A stretch of 54,045 bases of DNA from positions 1 to 54,045 of IMG/VR virus record IMGVR_UViG_3300046008_001100; one strand, 5' to 3'. Below, piece by piece: positions 1-8,027 of the stretch (its first letter is position 1; each line of letters begins with the position of its first letter). A model generated the notes under the pieces. It made no database searches and was not told the DNA's origin. It was given only the letters and a program-made list of their open reading frames with translations. This DNA is from a virus. Both the position numbers and the translations under genes were made by a program.

Positions 1-132
1 AAGATCTGCTATAATTTCTAAATTTTGATTACCAAACACATGAACGAAATTCCTTAAACAATTTTCATTGTTAATATAGTCAGGTTTTACTTTATTGTAA
101 CCTGCGTCTGATATTCTATATATTATTTTCAT
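1..132 (-). CDS. Partial protein of unknown function, N-terminal 44 residues
   Basis: The ATG (130-132 on the plus strand) overlaps the TGA of the upstream FkbM-like gene in an ATGA arrangement, and the frame stays open to the window edge. The visible part starts MKIIYRISDAGYNKVKPDYI and has no recognisable motif. It is the last visible gene of the sugar operon, so a role in glycan synthesis, such as a glycosyltransferase, is plausible from context only. The C-terminal part lies outside the window. Confidence 0.7.
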   Translation of the reverse strand, partial: MKIIYRISDAGYNKVKPDYINNENCLRNFVHVFGNQNLEIIADL

Positions 133-710
133 AAACTAGCTTTTATGTTTAATTGGTCTATATTTGATAAATTATATCCTAATTGATTTAAATAATTACA
201 TATTTTATTAAAATTTTCACCTTTACTAAATGCACCATCAGTATGAACAGCTTCAAATATAATATTTTTAATTTTATACTTTGTAAAATCAATACTAGCT
301 ATTATATGAACATCTAATCCTTCAGTATCTATAAATAAATAATCTATTATTTCTAAATCATATTTATTCATAATCTTATTAATAGTTAAACAAGAAACTT
401 CTAATGATTCTAATGGAAATGATGAACCTGGAGGTTTATGGGTTATTACATGATGTTTACTAAATGAACTTACTTCATAATTACTATCTCCTAAATAATA
501 TAGAGTCATTTGTTCAAGATTTTCTTCATTAGTTATAGCTATATTTTCTACTACAATATTATTTATATCTTTATACTGATCTTTTAATTCATTGATAATA
601 AAAGGTATAGGTTCTATCAATATTGCTAACTCTAGTGATTTTTGATTTTCTTTAATGAAATCAAAAACGTTATCTTTTCCATTATTAGCCCCGATTTGAA
701 TTATTTTCAT
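129..710 (-). CDS. FkbM-family SAM-dependent methyltransferase
   Basis: This 193-residue protein opens with IQIGANNGKDN (residues 4-14), the glycine-rich SAM-binding loop of class I methyltransferases. An acidic IEP (about residue 33) follows, and LFIDTEGLDVHII (about residues 125-137) gives the D-x-E-G signature typical of FkbM enzymes. FkbM-type enzymes commonly O-methylate sugars or polyketides, so methylation of a sugar in the surrounding glycan cluster is the likely role. It sits three bases downstream of another methyltransferase gene and overlaps the next gene by four bases, which indicates co-translation. The substrate cannot be read from the sequence. Confidence 0.8.
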   Translation of the reverse strand: MKIIQIGANNGKDNVFDFIKENQKSLELAILIEPIPFIINELKDQYKDINNIVVENIAITNEENLEQMTLYYLGDSNYEVSSFSKHHVITHKPPGSSFPLESLEVSCLTINKIMNKYDLEIIDYLFIDTEGLDVHIIASIDFTKYKIKNIIFEAVHTDGAFSKGENFNKICNYLNQLGYNLSNIDQLNIKASL

Positions 711-713
711 TTT

Positions 714-1445
714 TTATTTTTTAAATATGAATGATGTTATGCTTCTTCCTTTATATGGTTTTCCTACACCTAAAGATTCATGCCATGTATCTATAATAGG
801 ATTAAATATATTATGTATATTGATATAATCAATATTTTCATTTAAATATTTATTTTGTTCTGCCGTAATATAAATGCTATCTATACCATGAGAAAGATAA
901 TTTAATGTAGTATTATGTCTGTTTGGGTGAATTTCTATAAGTTTTCCATATATTGGGTAACCATTAGGAAGTAAAGATGTATGAAGATCTTCTATAATGT
1001 ATATTCCTTGAGGTTTTAGTAATGGAAATAAATAAGCTAATGTTAATTGTTGGTCTCTCATATGATGACTTCCATCATCAATAATAAAATCAAATTCATA
1101 TCCATTTTCGTTACATTGATTTACAAAATTCTGTAATTGAGTTTCATTAGATTGATCTAATTGATAAACAAAAGTTTTATTATTTGATAGATGAGTCTCA
1201 TCAACAATGTCTAGAGCAATAATTGTAACATCTGTGAAATATTCTTCCCACATTTTAAGGGAACCCCCTCCCGATACTCCTATTTCTAACATAAGAATAG
1301 GTTTTTCTCTTAAAGGAGTTAATATATTATCATATGCTTTTGTAAACCCATGACATGAATTCTTAATTGTTCCTTTATCAATCCCATTTGATTCCCCATT
1401 TTGGGAAACAACTGCATTTGCAATTTGAGTTAATGTTTTTTTCAT
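714..1445 (-). CDS. Class I SAM-dependent methyltransferase, CmcI/demethylmacrocin type
   Basis: The 243-residue protein carries a SAM-binding motif LEIGVSGGGSLKMW (about residues 53-66) and FDFIIDDGSHHM (about 118-129). The latter has the acidic and histidine residues used for metal and substrate binding in the cephalosporin-hydroxylase and demethylmacrocin O-methyltransferase group. The C-terminal third includes IYIIEDLHTS, another family signature. It is the middle of three consecutive methyltransferase genes, so it probably O-methylates a deoxysugar or the glycan built by this operon. Function by family is fairly secure; the exact acceptor is unknown. Confidence 0.8.
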   Translation of the reverse strand: MKKTLTQIANAVVSQNGESNGIDKGTIKNSCHGFTKAYDNILTPLREKPILMLEIGVSGGGSLKMWEEYFTDVTIIALDIVDETHLSNNKTFVYQLDQSNETQLQNFVNQCNENGYEFDFIIDDGSHHMRDQQLTLAYLFPLLKPQGIYIIEDLHTSLLPNGYPIYGKLIEIHPNRHNTTLNYLSHGIDSIYITAEQNKYLNENIDYINIHNIFNPIIDTWHESLGVGKPYKGRSITSFIFKK

Positions 1446-1452
1446 ATTTTAT

Positions 1453-2151
1453 TTATTTTATAATATAACAACCTGCGGGAAAACCTGAATCATCATTTGT
1501 GTGTTGAGCATTTAATGATAATTTTTCATCAGTAACAGGGTGTAAAATATATTCTTCTATATTTCTTTGTTTAAAAAATGTTTTAATAGCATCTAAAGTT
1601 TCATATAAACAAGAATCATCAAATATTATATATCCTCCAGGTTGTACTTTATCATATAATTCCTCTAATGTTTCTAATGTAGCAGAATAAGCATCTACGT
1701 CTATTCTTAATAATGAAACTTTTTCAATTCCTGATGTTGGTAAAGTATCTTTAACAAATCCTTTTAAGAATTTAATTCTTTCTTCTTCACCTAAACCATA
1801 TGTTTTAAAATGTAATTGAACTTCTTCAAGACTAATAGCTAATGGACCTACAGCGTTGTGAGTAACAAGATGAGTATGTCTTTCTTTATCATATTGATGT
1901 TTAGCTATTTCAGGTGGTTGAAAACCTTCATATGAATCACAAACCCAAATGTTTTTATCCTGGAATATATAACTAAGAAATATTGAAAAACCTCCTCTCC
2001 AAACACCACATTCTACTACATCTCCTTCTACTTGTTGTATTTTAGGATAATGTTTAAATATAGTTTTAAATTCATCTGGTCTAACCATTGTAATTTTGTT
2101 GTCAATAAGATCTTGAACTAGATCTTCATAAGTTGTTATTGTTTTTATCAT
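1453..2151 (-). CDS. TylF/MycF-family sugar O-methyltransferase
   Basis: At 232 residues it matches the length of macrocin O-methyltransferases. Visible hallmarks are VVECGVWRGGFSIFLSYIF (about residues 45-63, SAM site), LRIDVDAYSATLETLEELY (about 148-166) and GGYIIFDDSCLYE. The aspartates of the last two form the magnesium site of the family. TylF/MycF enzymes methylate a hydroxyl of a deoxysugar. In this operon it lies next to two other methyltransferases and downstream of sugar-modifying enzymes, which fits tailoring of an unusual deoxysugar. Confidence 0.88.
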   Translation of the reverse strand: MIKTITTYEDLVQDLIDNKITMVRPDEFKTIFKHYPKIQQVEGDVVECGVWRGGFSIFLSYIFQDKNIWVCDSYEGFQPPEIAKHQYDKERHTHLVTHNAVGPLAISLEEVQLHFKTYGLGEEERIKFLKGFVKDTLPTSGIEKVSLLRIDVDAYSATLETLEELYDKVQPGGYIIFDDSCLYETLDAIKTFFKQRNIEEYILHPVTDEKLSLNAQHTNDDSGFPAGCYIIK

Positions 2152-2154
2152 TTT

Positions 2155-3096
2155 TTATTTAATTATATTATTATTTTTAGCATATTCTATCCATTGGTTT
2201 AAATAATGAATAATATTTGTATCAATATACGATCTTTGTTCTTGTCTTCCAAGTTTTATTGTTAAAAAATCTTTATAAATTAATCTTATTTTTCCATGAC
2301 CCGCATGTTCTTCTTCATTTTGCCAACAACCTACATCTTTAAACCATATTACTTGGTTTTCTAAAATATATTGTTCAACATCTACTCCTTTAGATTTTGC
2401 AATATTACATACATTCATAGCATATAAATCCCAAGGACCATATCCTTTCCATTCATCTAAAGTAGGTATTAATTTTTCATAAAAATTTTTACTATACAAA
2501 TCAAGCCAACCAGCAAATTTAAAACCAGGAGAAAGTTTAAGTGTAGGAGTGTCTAATTCTAAACAGTCATGTCTTATTTTATGAATATCAATATTATAAC
2601 ATTGATTGTAAGGGATGTCTTGAAATTTATCATTTACTAAAATATCCCAACTTGAATCCCAACTCTTAAAAATTTGAGGAGTTAAAACAAAATATTCATT
2701 TTTTATTTGTTTTGCTGATTCTATTAAATAATAAAGAAGATGTTCTTGAAATTCAACATCAGGACATAATCCTATGTAATAATCAATAAATGGTTCAATT
2801 ATGGTTTTTTGGGAATCTAAATGACCATAAATTCCTTCTTTGTCATATATAAATGGTTTATGGATAAAAACATTTTTAACTAGATCATCTAATATTTGAT
2901 ATTTTTTTATAAAATATTCTTTTGGAAATGAAGAATTATCCCAATCAATAATGTCGTGAGATAAATTTAAAAAAGAATCAATATAAATTTTATCTTCATT
3001 ACTAATAAAATAAGAAGATTGTTTTAATTTATCAAAAACTAATAATGCACAATCTATATCCCATGGCATTATATGGAGCGTTATTTTAATATTCAT
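2155..3096 (-). CDS. Putative glycosyltransferase-like protein, 313 residues
   Basis: I do not recognise a definite family. The protein begins MNIKITLHIMPWDID, is rich in aromatic residues (for example GPWDLYAMNV near residue 220) and has no membrane segment or signal peptide. The order of strands and a central W/D-rich segment recall GT-A type glycosyltransferases of other phages. It overlaps the following SDR gene by 11 bases and the preceding methyltransferase gene starts four bases beyond its end, so it belongs to the sugar operon. Glycosyltransferase is a context-driven guess; a sugar-binding or unknown enzyme is equally possible. Confidence 0.5.
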   Translation of the reverse strand: MNIKITLHIMPWDIDCALLVFDKLKQSSYFISNEDKIYIDSFLNLSHDIIDWDNSSFPKEYFIKKYQILDDLVKNVFIHKPFIYDKEGIYGHLDSQKTIIEPFIDYYIGLCPDVEFQEHLLYYLIESAKQIKNEYFVLTPQIFKSWDSSWDILVNDKFQDIPYNQCYNIDIHKIRHDCLELDTPTLKLSPGFKFAGWLDLYSKNFYEKLIPTLDEWKGYGPWDLYAMNVCNIAKSKGVDVEQYILENQVIWFKDVGCWQNEEEHAGHGKIRLIYKDFLTIKLGRQEQRSYIDTNIIHYLNQWIEYAKNNNIIK

Positions 3097-3865
3097 TTTT
3101 TAATTTATTATATGTTTTTATAATTCCTTGATTTAATCCAATATATTTTAGTAAATACGGAGCATTATATTTTGATTCATAATCTTTTCCTACTTGTGTA
3201 TCTATATAAATTGGAACTTTATAATCATCTAGTTCATTTATAATATTAGCTATATCTATTAATGAAGTTGAGTTAAGATAAGCACAATTACTTTCTTTTA
3301 ATAAAGAACTTGAGGGGGTTTGAATATGATGATCTACTAATGTAATTAAATCTTGCATATAGAAGAAGGACATTTTTTTATCTTGTACCAACATTGGTTC
3401 TTTATTAATATATTTTCTAATACATGTTTTTATAAATCTAGTATCTAATTCATTTTCATCAAACACACCAAATATTCTTATATTATAAAAATTTTCAATT
3501 TCTGATGTTGATTTAGCAATTACTCTTTTACTTAAACCATATGGTGATTCAGGGTTATATATTTCTGCTCCTGAACCAAAATATATAAATTTATTGTATT
3601 TGTTTTTACATGATAATAAATTATAATACATTTGAAGATTTTGATCCATAGTAGACGAGTTTTCTGGTTTGAGTCTACTACCACCAACAGCCGCAGTATG
3701 GATTACAATATCAAAATATTTATTAGAAAAAAATTTAAGAGTTTCAAATGAATCTGTTAAATCAAAATTTTTTCTTGTAATTAAAGTTATATTATATTTT
3801 TCTTTTAAAGCATTATAAAGACTTTTAGCAACATAACCATTTCCACCTGTTATTAATACATTCAT
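3086..3865 (-). CDS. NAD(P)-dependent sugar epimerase/dehydratase (extended SDR)
   Basis: An N-terminal Rossmann motif TGGNGYVAKSL (residues 6-16) binds NAD(P). A conserved D-rich step (FDLTDS, about 34-39), FGSGAEIY (about 96-103) and YGLSK (109-113) supply the Ser and Tyr-x-x-x-Lys of the catalytic triad. At 259 residues it is on the short side for extended SDRs such as GDP-fucose synthase. The start overlaps the stop of the transketolase-like gene upstream. Next to a TPP enzyme and a His-type DegT enzyme, a reductase acting on a 4-keto or branched keto sugar, like YerF, is my preferred reading. Epimerisation is an alternative. Confidence 0.82.
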   Translation of the reverse strand: MNVLITGGNGYVAKSLYNALKEKYNITLITRKNFDLTDSFETLKFFSNKYFDIVIHTAAVGGSRLKPENSSTMDQNLQMYYNLLSCKNKYNKFIYFGSGAEIYNPESPYGLSKRVIAKSTSEIENFYNIRIFGVFDENELDTRFIKTCIRKYINKEPMLVQDKKMSFFYMQDLITLVDHHIQTPSSSLLKESNCAYLNSTSLIDIANIINELDDYKVPIYIDTQVGKDYESKYNAPYLLKYIGLNQGIIKTYNKLKNEY

Positions 3866-4338
3866 CGTTTAAGATTTATATAAGTAGGTGATTGTTTTGT
3901 AAGTGAAAATTGAAAACTATTTAGCAATTCATCTTCATCTTCAGGCCAAAATGATTTTACATTATCAAAAACACCCATTATTCTTCTATCATCGTGTGAC
4001 CAGTGTGAAAATCCTAAATAACTATAATCTCTATCTCTACCTCCTCCAACAATATTTACTGGGATATTTTCGTGATCAAGATAATTTCTAATCATTTCAA
4101 ATGGTCTGTAGATGGCAAATGGTGTAATTGAGTAAACATATGGAATTTTTCCATCCATAGCTAAACCAATAGCTGCTCCCATCATAGCCATTTCTGAAGA
4201 TCCAACATTGTAAAATCTATTAGGATAATCATTTTTGATTTTATCCCATAATCCATATCCTAGATCACCTGTGATTAAATAAATATCAGGATTATTAATC
4301 ATTTCGGTATGTAATAGTTGTGCGAATTCTTTTCTCAT
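3862..4338 (-). CDS. Transketolase-like C-terminal subunit (pyrimidine-binding domain only)
   Basis: This 158-residue protein matches the pyrimidine-binding domain of thiamine diphosphate enzymes. NVGSSEMAMMGAAIGLAMDG (about residues 44-63) contains the conserved Glu49 that activates the cofactor, and ITPFAIYRPFEMIRN (about 71-85) is a typical transketolase block. Ordinary split C-terminal transketolase subunits are about 300 residues; the third domain is absent here. The gene overlaps the N-terminal partner (4335-4952) by four bases, so the two would be made together as a heteromer. The likely job is two-carbon transfer onto a sugar nucleotide rather than pentose-phosphate metabolism. Confidence 0.85.
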   Translation of the reverse strand: MRKEFAQLLHTEMINNPDIYLITGDLGYGLWDKIKNDYPNRFYNVGSSEMAMMGAAIGLAMDGKIPYVYSITPFAIYRPFEMIRNYLDHENIPVNIVGGGRDRDYSYLGFSHWSHDDRRIMGVFDNVKSFWPEDEDELLNSFQFSLTKQSPTYINLKR

Positions 4339-4952
4339 ATGTTTATAACTTGATTATAATTTTCTTCTGACATTACATGGTAGTGAGCATTTAATCCCTT
4401 TAAAAAAGGATATTGTTCTACTGTAGTGTATCTTAATTCAATTCGAGGTAAAAATGATTTAAGTCTTATTGACATGTAATCAATATCTACTTCTTTATAA
4501 GCACACAATCCATTTATATTAACAAATACCTCAATATTGTTAATATTTAATTCTTGAATTGTTTTAAGTGATTCCCAAATACTTCCTTCAGCTGCCTCAC
4601 CATCACTAATTAATACCCATACTTTTCTATTTGGATTAGCTAATGCTCTACCTAATGCTATAGGTAAACCTAAACCTAAACTACCTGTTGAACAATGAAT
4701 CTTATTTTCTTCATCTCTATGAGGGTGACCTCCATGTTTTAAAAATAACATTTCAGCATCAATACCAAAATATTTTTCTATACAAACATACATCGCTAAT
4801 GAAGCATGTCCTGAGGATAGGATGAATATATCATCTTTATTCATTTTAGAATATATTTCATCTATTATATCAACACTAGAAAGGTAACTTCCTAAGTGAC
4901 TTAATTTGTGCTTAAAAGCAATTTTGACTATTTGTTTTTTTAAATCTATCAT
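4335..4952 (-). CDS. Transketolase-like N-terminal subunit (diphosphate-binding domain)
   Basis: The 205-residue protein shows SSGHASLAMY (about 47-56), GLGLPIALGRALA (about 93-105) and the diphosphate-binding motif as SDGEAAEGSIWES (116-128), followed by NING (145-148). The usual GDG is SDG here, but the Asp, Glu and distal Asn that hold the magnesium and diphosphate are kept. Normal N-terminal transketolase subunits are 270-300 residues, so this is a trimmed version. It lies between the DegT-like gene and the C-terminal subunit with ATGA overlaps at both ends, so it is translationally coupled to both. Confidence 0.86.
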   Translation of the reverse strand: MIDLKKQIVKIAFKHKLSHLGSYLSSVDIIDEIYSKMNKDDIFILSSGHASLAMYVCIEKYFGIDAEMLFLKHGGHPHRDEENKIHCSTGSLGLGLPIALGRALANPNRKVWVLISDGEAAEGSIWESLKTIQELNINNIEVFVNINGLCAYKEVDIDYMSIRLKSFLPRIELRYTTVEQYPFLKGLNAHYHVMSEENYNQVINI

Positions 4953-6091
4953 TTATTAAAAAATTCTTTAATTTTATCACATACATAATCCACATCACCA
5001 ACAGTCATTCCATGATGTGCTCCTAATAAAAATCCATTTTTCATAATAATATCAGAGTTTGTAAAATCTTGTAAATATTCTCTATAGGCAGGATGGCGAG
5101 TTACATTACCAGCAAATGTTACTCTAGTTTGAATATTATTATCTTCTAAAAAATTAAGTAACTCATATCTTTTTTCTGTTTGTAAAGGAATAGCTAACCA
5201 ATTAGGGTGGATAGAATCATCAGGTAATAAAATTTCTTTTACATCTTTAAGATTTTCAATATAACGCTCGACATTTTTTCTTCTAATTTGTTCAAAATTC
5301 TCAAATCGTTTTAATTGAACTAAACCAAAAGCAGCATTCATTTCTGATGATTTAAAATTGTATCCTAAAACACTATATAAAAATTTATGATCATAAGGAA
5401 TATCATCAACCATATGATTAAAACGATCAGACATTATTTCAGAATCTCCACCTAAACGACCCCAATCTCTAAATTGAAGACAAACATTTACTAATTTTTT
5501 ATCATTAAACATCACCATACCTCCTGTACCACCAGCAGTAATAACATGAGAAGCATAAAAACTTGTAGTAGCAATATCTGACTCAGGAGTATTAGTAATA
5601 GTATCTGCCGAATCTTCAATTAATATAATATCTTTTCTACCTAAAAATTTTATATCATTTTTTAGTTTTTTCCAATCTGGTTTGTTACCAATTAAATTAG
5701 GTAACATAATTACTTTAACTTCAGGTGTAATAGCTTCTATTATTTGATCGATGTCAGCTACGTAATCGTTTAATCCTACATCTACAAATACTGGGTTAAG
5801 TCCTAATTGAATCATAGGAGCTAATGTTGTTGAAAATGTACAAGCTGGTGTAATAACTTTGGTTCCTTTTGGTAATTGTAAACAAGCTAATGCTAATAAA
5901 CAAGCTGATGATCCTGAGTTTACAAACACTCCATATTTTTTTCCGAAACGTTTAGCAATTTTTTCTTCAAATTCAACAGATTTAGGACCTTGTCCACCTA
6001 ACCACCCTGAACGTAATGATTCTTCTACTGCTTTAATTTCTTCTTCTCCATAAGATTCAAACTTATAGGGGGCGTACCATATTTTTTTCAT
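4949..6091 (-). CDS. DegT/DnrJ/EryC1-fold PLP enzyme with His in place of the aldimine Lys; probable sugar 3-dehydratase
   Basis: The 380-residue protein has the fold-type I hallmarks GSSACLLALACLQL (about 60-73), TPACTFSTTLAPM (about 81-93) and IEDSADT (158-164). The region around SFYASHVITAGGTGGMV (177-193) normally carries the PLP-binding lysine in the motif S-F-H-x-x-K. Here the position is His182. In characterised relatives this Lys-to-His change marks the sugar 3-dehydratases ColD and E1/RfbH/AscC, which make 3-deoxysugars, rather than aminotransferases. The adjacent TPP enzyme and SDR fit a branched 3-deoxysugar pathway. No 2Fe-2S reductase partner (E3) is visible, so a ColD-like mode or a host partner would be needed. 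Confidence 0.82.
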   Translation of the reverse strand: MKKIWYAPYKFESYGEEEIKAVEESLRSGWLGGQGPKSVEFEEKIAKRFGKKYGVFVNSGSSACLLALACLQLPKGTKVITPACTFSTTLAPMIQLGLNPVFVDVGLNDYVADIDQIIEAITPEVKVIMLPNLIGNKPDWKKLKNDIKFLGRKDIILIEDSADTITNTPESDIATTSFYASHVITAGGTGGMVMFNDKKLVNVCLQFRDWGRLGGDSEIMSDRFNHMVDDIPYDHKFLYSVLGYNFKSSEMNAAFGLVQLKRFENFEQIRRKNVERYIENLKDVKEILLPDDSIHPNWLAIPLQTEKRYELLNFLEDNNIQTRVTFAGNVTRHPAYREYLQDFTNSDIIMKNGFLLGAHHGMTVGDVDYVCDKIKEFFNK

Positions 6092-6900
6092 ATTATATTG
6101 TTGTGTTTAAAAATTTCTTCTATTTTATTTATTATATTTTGTTCGTAATGTACAAACTTTAAAGCTAATTCCCAATTTTTATTTATAATTTCTTTTTTAG
6201 ATTCATAATAATCTTCTGTTAAATTATTAGATATATATATTAAATCATCTACGTTATTAAACGTAATAATACCGTCTATATCAAAAAAATCCCCAATATT
6301 CGAACAACCCCAATAAATTGGAATAGTTTTAAGTAAAAAACAATCTAATATTTTTTCAGTAAAATATCCTCTACGTGAAGTATTTTCAATTACTACTCCA
6401 AATTGTGAATCTCCAAATATAAATTCTTTACCTAAACGAGCATCTTCAATGTTATTTCTATCTCCATAAACATCATAAAATTTAAGAGGAATATTAAATT
6501 CATTTTGTCTTGCTAAAGTTTCATGTCTTAAAGAATGACCATATGTTTTTAATAATTTACCACATAAGTGAGATAATTGAAAATTTTTATCATGTTCTTT
6601 ATTATATTGATCTGGTTGTAACCAAGTATGTCCAAACGGTTGGAAAGTAGCATTGTCACAATTATTTAATACTTTATCACTTTGTGTTAGTATAACATCA
6701 AATAAATTTTTATTTTGGATAGTCCAATCATGTAAACCAAAATACTCATTAGGTTCTTGGAATGAAATAATGTTTATGTTTGATAATTCATCTTGTGATT
6801 GTGGAGGAGTTTCTACGAATAACGAAAAATCTAAATGGGATAAATGTTGAAGTTTATCTTCAAATAATTTTTTATCAAAATGGGATGTTTTTATTTTCAT
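6088..6900 (-). CDS. Glycosyltransferase family 10 (fucosyltransferase-like)
   Basis: The C-terminal half contains FGVVIENTSRRGYFTEKILD (about residues 172-191) followed by TIPIYWG, the donor-binding signature of GT10 alpha-1,3/1,4-fucosyltransferases, which use GDP-fucose. It has no membrane anchor, so it is a soluble cytoplasmic enzyme of 270 residues, within the bacterial GT10 range. ATGA overlaps link it to the GT2 gene upstream and the DegT-like gene downstream. The donor here may be the unusual deoxysugar made by this operon rather than fucose. Confidence 0.85.
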   Translation of the reverse strand: MKIKTSHFDKKLFEDKLQHLSHLDFSLFVETPPQSQDELSNINIISFQEPNEYFGLHDWTIQNKNLFDVILTQSDKVLNNCDNATFQPFGHTWLQPDQYNKEHDKNFQLSHLCGKLLKTYGHSLRHETLARQNEFNIPLKFYDVYGDRNNIEDARLGKEFIFGDSQFGVVIENTSRRGYFTEKILDCFLLKTIPIYWGCSNIGDFFDIDGIITFNNVDDLIYISNNLTEDYYESKKEIINKNWELALKFVHYEQNIINKIEEIFKHNNII

Positions 6901-7547
6901 ATTGTATTATAAAACTCGTTTTGTTTTTCTTGTTTTTCTATTGTTTTTGTATGGTTTATTGAAAAAGCCTGGTTATCAGGTAATGTTGAATAATGTTTAT
7001 ATCCTACAATTCTTTCATGAACCTTATTTACCCACATAATTCTATTAGGTTCATTTTTGTAAATACGACCTTGATAATCTGGGTAATTTATTCTGTTGTA
7101 ATTATCTAATTTCCAACCCCATTTTTGAATATGTTCTTGAGTTATTCCTGTTACGTAATTTTCTCTTGGGACCCAATAAAATTCTACTTCAGGATTATTT
7201 TCAATGATTAAAGGTAATACCTCAATAAAATCTTTAGAAATCATTTCATCAGCATCTATATTGAATATATAATCACCTTTACAAAATTCAGTAAGTTCAT
7301 TTTTCATATTAGAAAAATCACCATAAAAATCATAACCATACCATCTAAAAGTATAATTTTCAATTGGGGTATAGGTCAAACCAGGTTCAATACTTCTTAA
7401 ATATTGTTCTACTTCTTGAGAACCATTAACTGAGTCGAAAAAAACAACTATTTCATCTTCTTTTCTTTTATTTTCGATTAGAAAAGGTAATAGTTGTTTT
7501 ATTTCTTCTAGTTCGTTACAGACAGTAATTGCATAACTAATTTTCAT
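6897..7547 (-). CDS. Glycosyltransferase family 2
   Basis: A 216-residue GT-A enzyme. The N-terminus ISYAITVCNELEEIKQLLPF is the nucleotide-binding start of GT2 proteins, and IFNIDADEMISKDF (about 94-107) contains the DxD metal site (DAD) with the following acidic residue. WVNKVHERIVG near the C-terminus resembles the acceptor-side block of the WaaE/KdtX branch. It is the first gene after a near-consensus promoter whose -7 box ends seven bases from the ATG, so it leads the nine- to ten-gene sugar operon running to the window edge. The transcript would be almost leaderless. Confidence 0.88.
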   Translation of the reverse strand: MKISYAITVCNELEEIKQLLPFLIENKRKEDEIVVFFDSVNGSQEVEQYLRSIEPGLTYTPIENYTFRWYGYDFYGDFSNMKNELTEFCKGDYIFNIDADEMISKDFIEVLPLIIENNPEVEFYWVPRENYVTGITQEHIQKWGWKLDNYNRINYPDYQGRIYKNEPNRIMWVNKVHERIVGYKHYSTLPDNQAFSINHTKTIEKQEKQNEFYNTI

Positions 7548-7553
7548 ACTGCC

Positions 7554-7582
7554 AATATACGATTATTCCGGTAGTAAGCCAA
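7554..7582 (-). promoter_or_regulatory. Promoter for the GT2-led sugar operon
   Basis: On the minus strand, TTGG (TTG at 7580-7582) is followed after exactly 20 bases by TATATT (7554-7559). The -33 box lies inside the 3' end of the 154-residue gene upstream. The ATG comes seven bases after the -7 box. Confidence 0.7.
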
Positions 7583-8027
7583 CATAAGATAAAGCATCTA
7601 TGTATTCTCTTTCAGAAAAATTTTTCATAGTTGTCATATCCATTCTCAATTTATAATACTCACCTTTTTTACCTGGAATTGGGTATTTTTCAGCTTCTGC
7701 TTCTGTTACTGGTACTGCTTTTACAGCTGACCATCCCCAACTATCTTTAGAAGGACCATTAGCAAAAATCATACCTTTAGTAGGTTCATTTACCATGCTT
7801 GGAATCCACATCAATTCGGTTTCAGGATCTTTCCATGTTAAATCTTTGTATAATTCAGGTAGTATTGATATTTGTTCTTCATAAAAATCTTCTCCTTCTT
7901 TCATTAAAGAATTTGTTTGAAAACCACATGAAAAACTAAAGTATGTTTTGATGCCTGGGGTCGCTTCTGTTACCATACAGGCATCGCCCTTTGATTTAGG
8001 GCATATTATCATTTGTTCGTTATTCAT
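7563..8027 (-). CDS. Conserved-looking phage protein of unknown function, 154 residues
   Basis: I do not recognise a family. The protein is soluble, begins with a cysteine-containing segment (IICPKSKGDACMV, CGFQTN) and has a tryptophan-rich middle with LTWKDPETELMWIPSM and GPSKDSWGWSAVKAVPV. The N-terminal cysteines could bind a metal but do not make a clear zinc motif. It overlaps the glycosyltransferase gene upstream by a single base and is the last gene before the next promoter, so it is probably expressed with the two large glycosyltransferases. No function is proposed. Confidence 0.65.
   Translation of the reverse strand: MNNEQMIICPKSKGDACMVTEATPGIKTYFSFSCGFQTNSLMKEGEDFYEEQISILPELYKDLTWKDPETELMWIPSMVNEPTKGMIFANGPSKDSWGWSAVKAVPVTEAEAEKYPIPGKKGEYYKLRMDMTTMKNFSEREYIDALSYVGLLPE

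Noticed and set aside
3903-4091. Plus-strand frame inside the transketolase-like gene
   Set aside because: It lies wholly within a clearly coding minus-strand gene, as do all other plus-strand frames longer than 60 codons. None has a recognisable product or promoter.
4949-6091. Simple annotation as a sugar aminotransferase
   Set aside because: The PLP lysine is replaced by His182, which in known relatives goes with 3-dehydratase chemistry.
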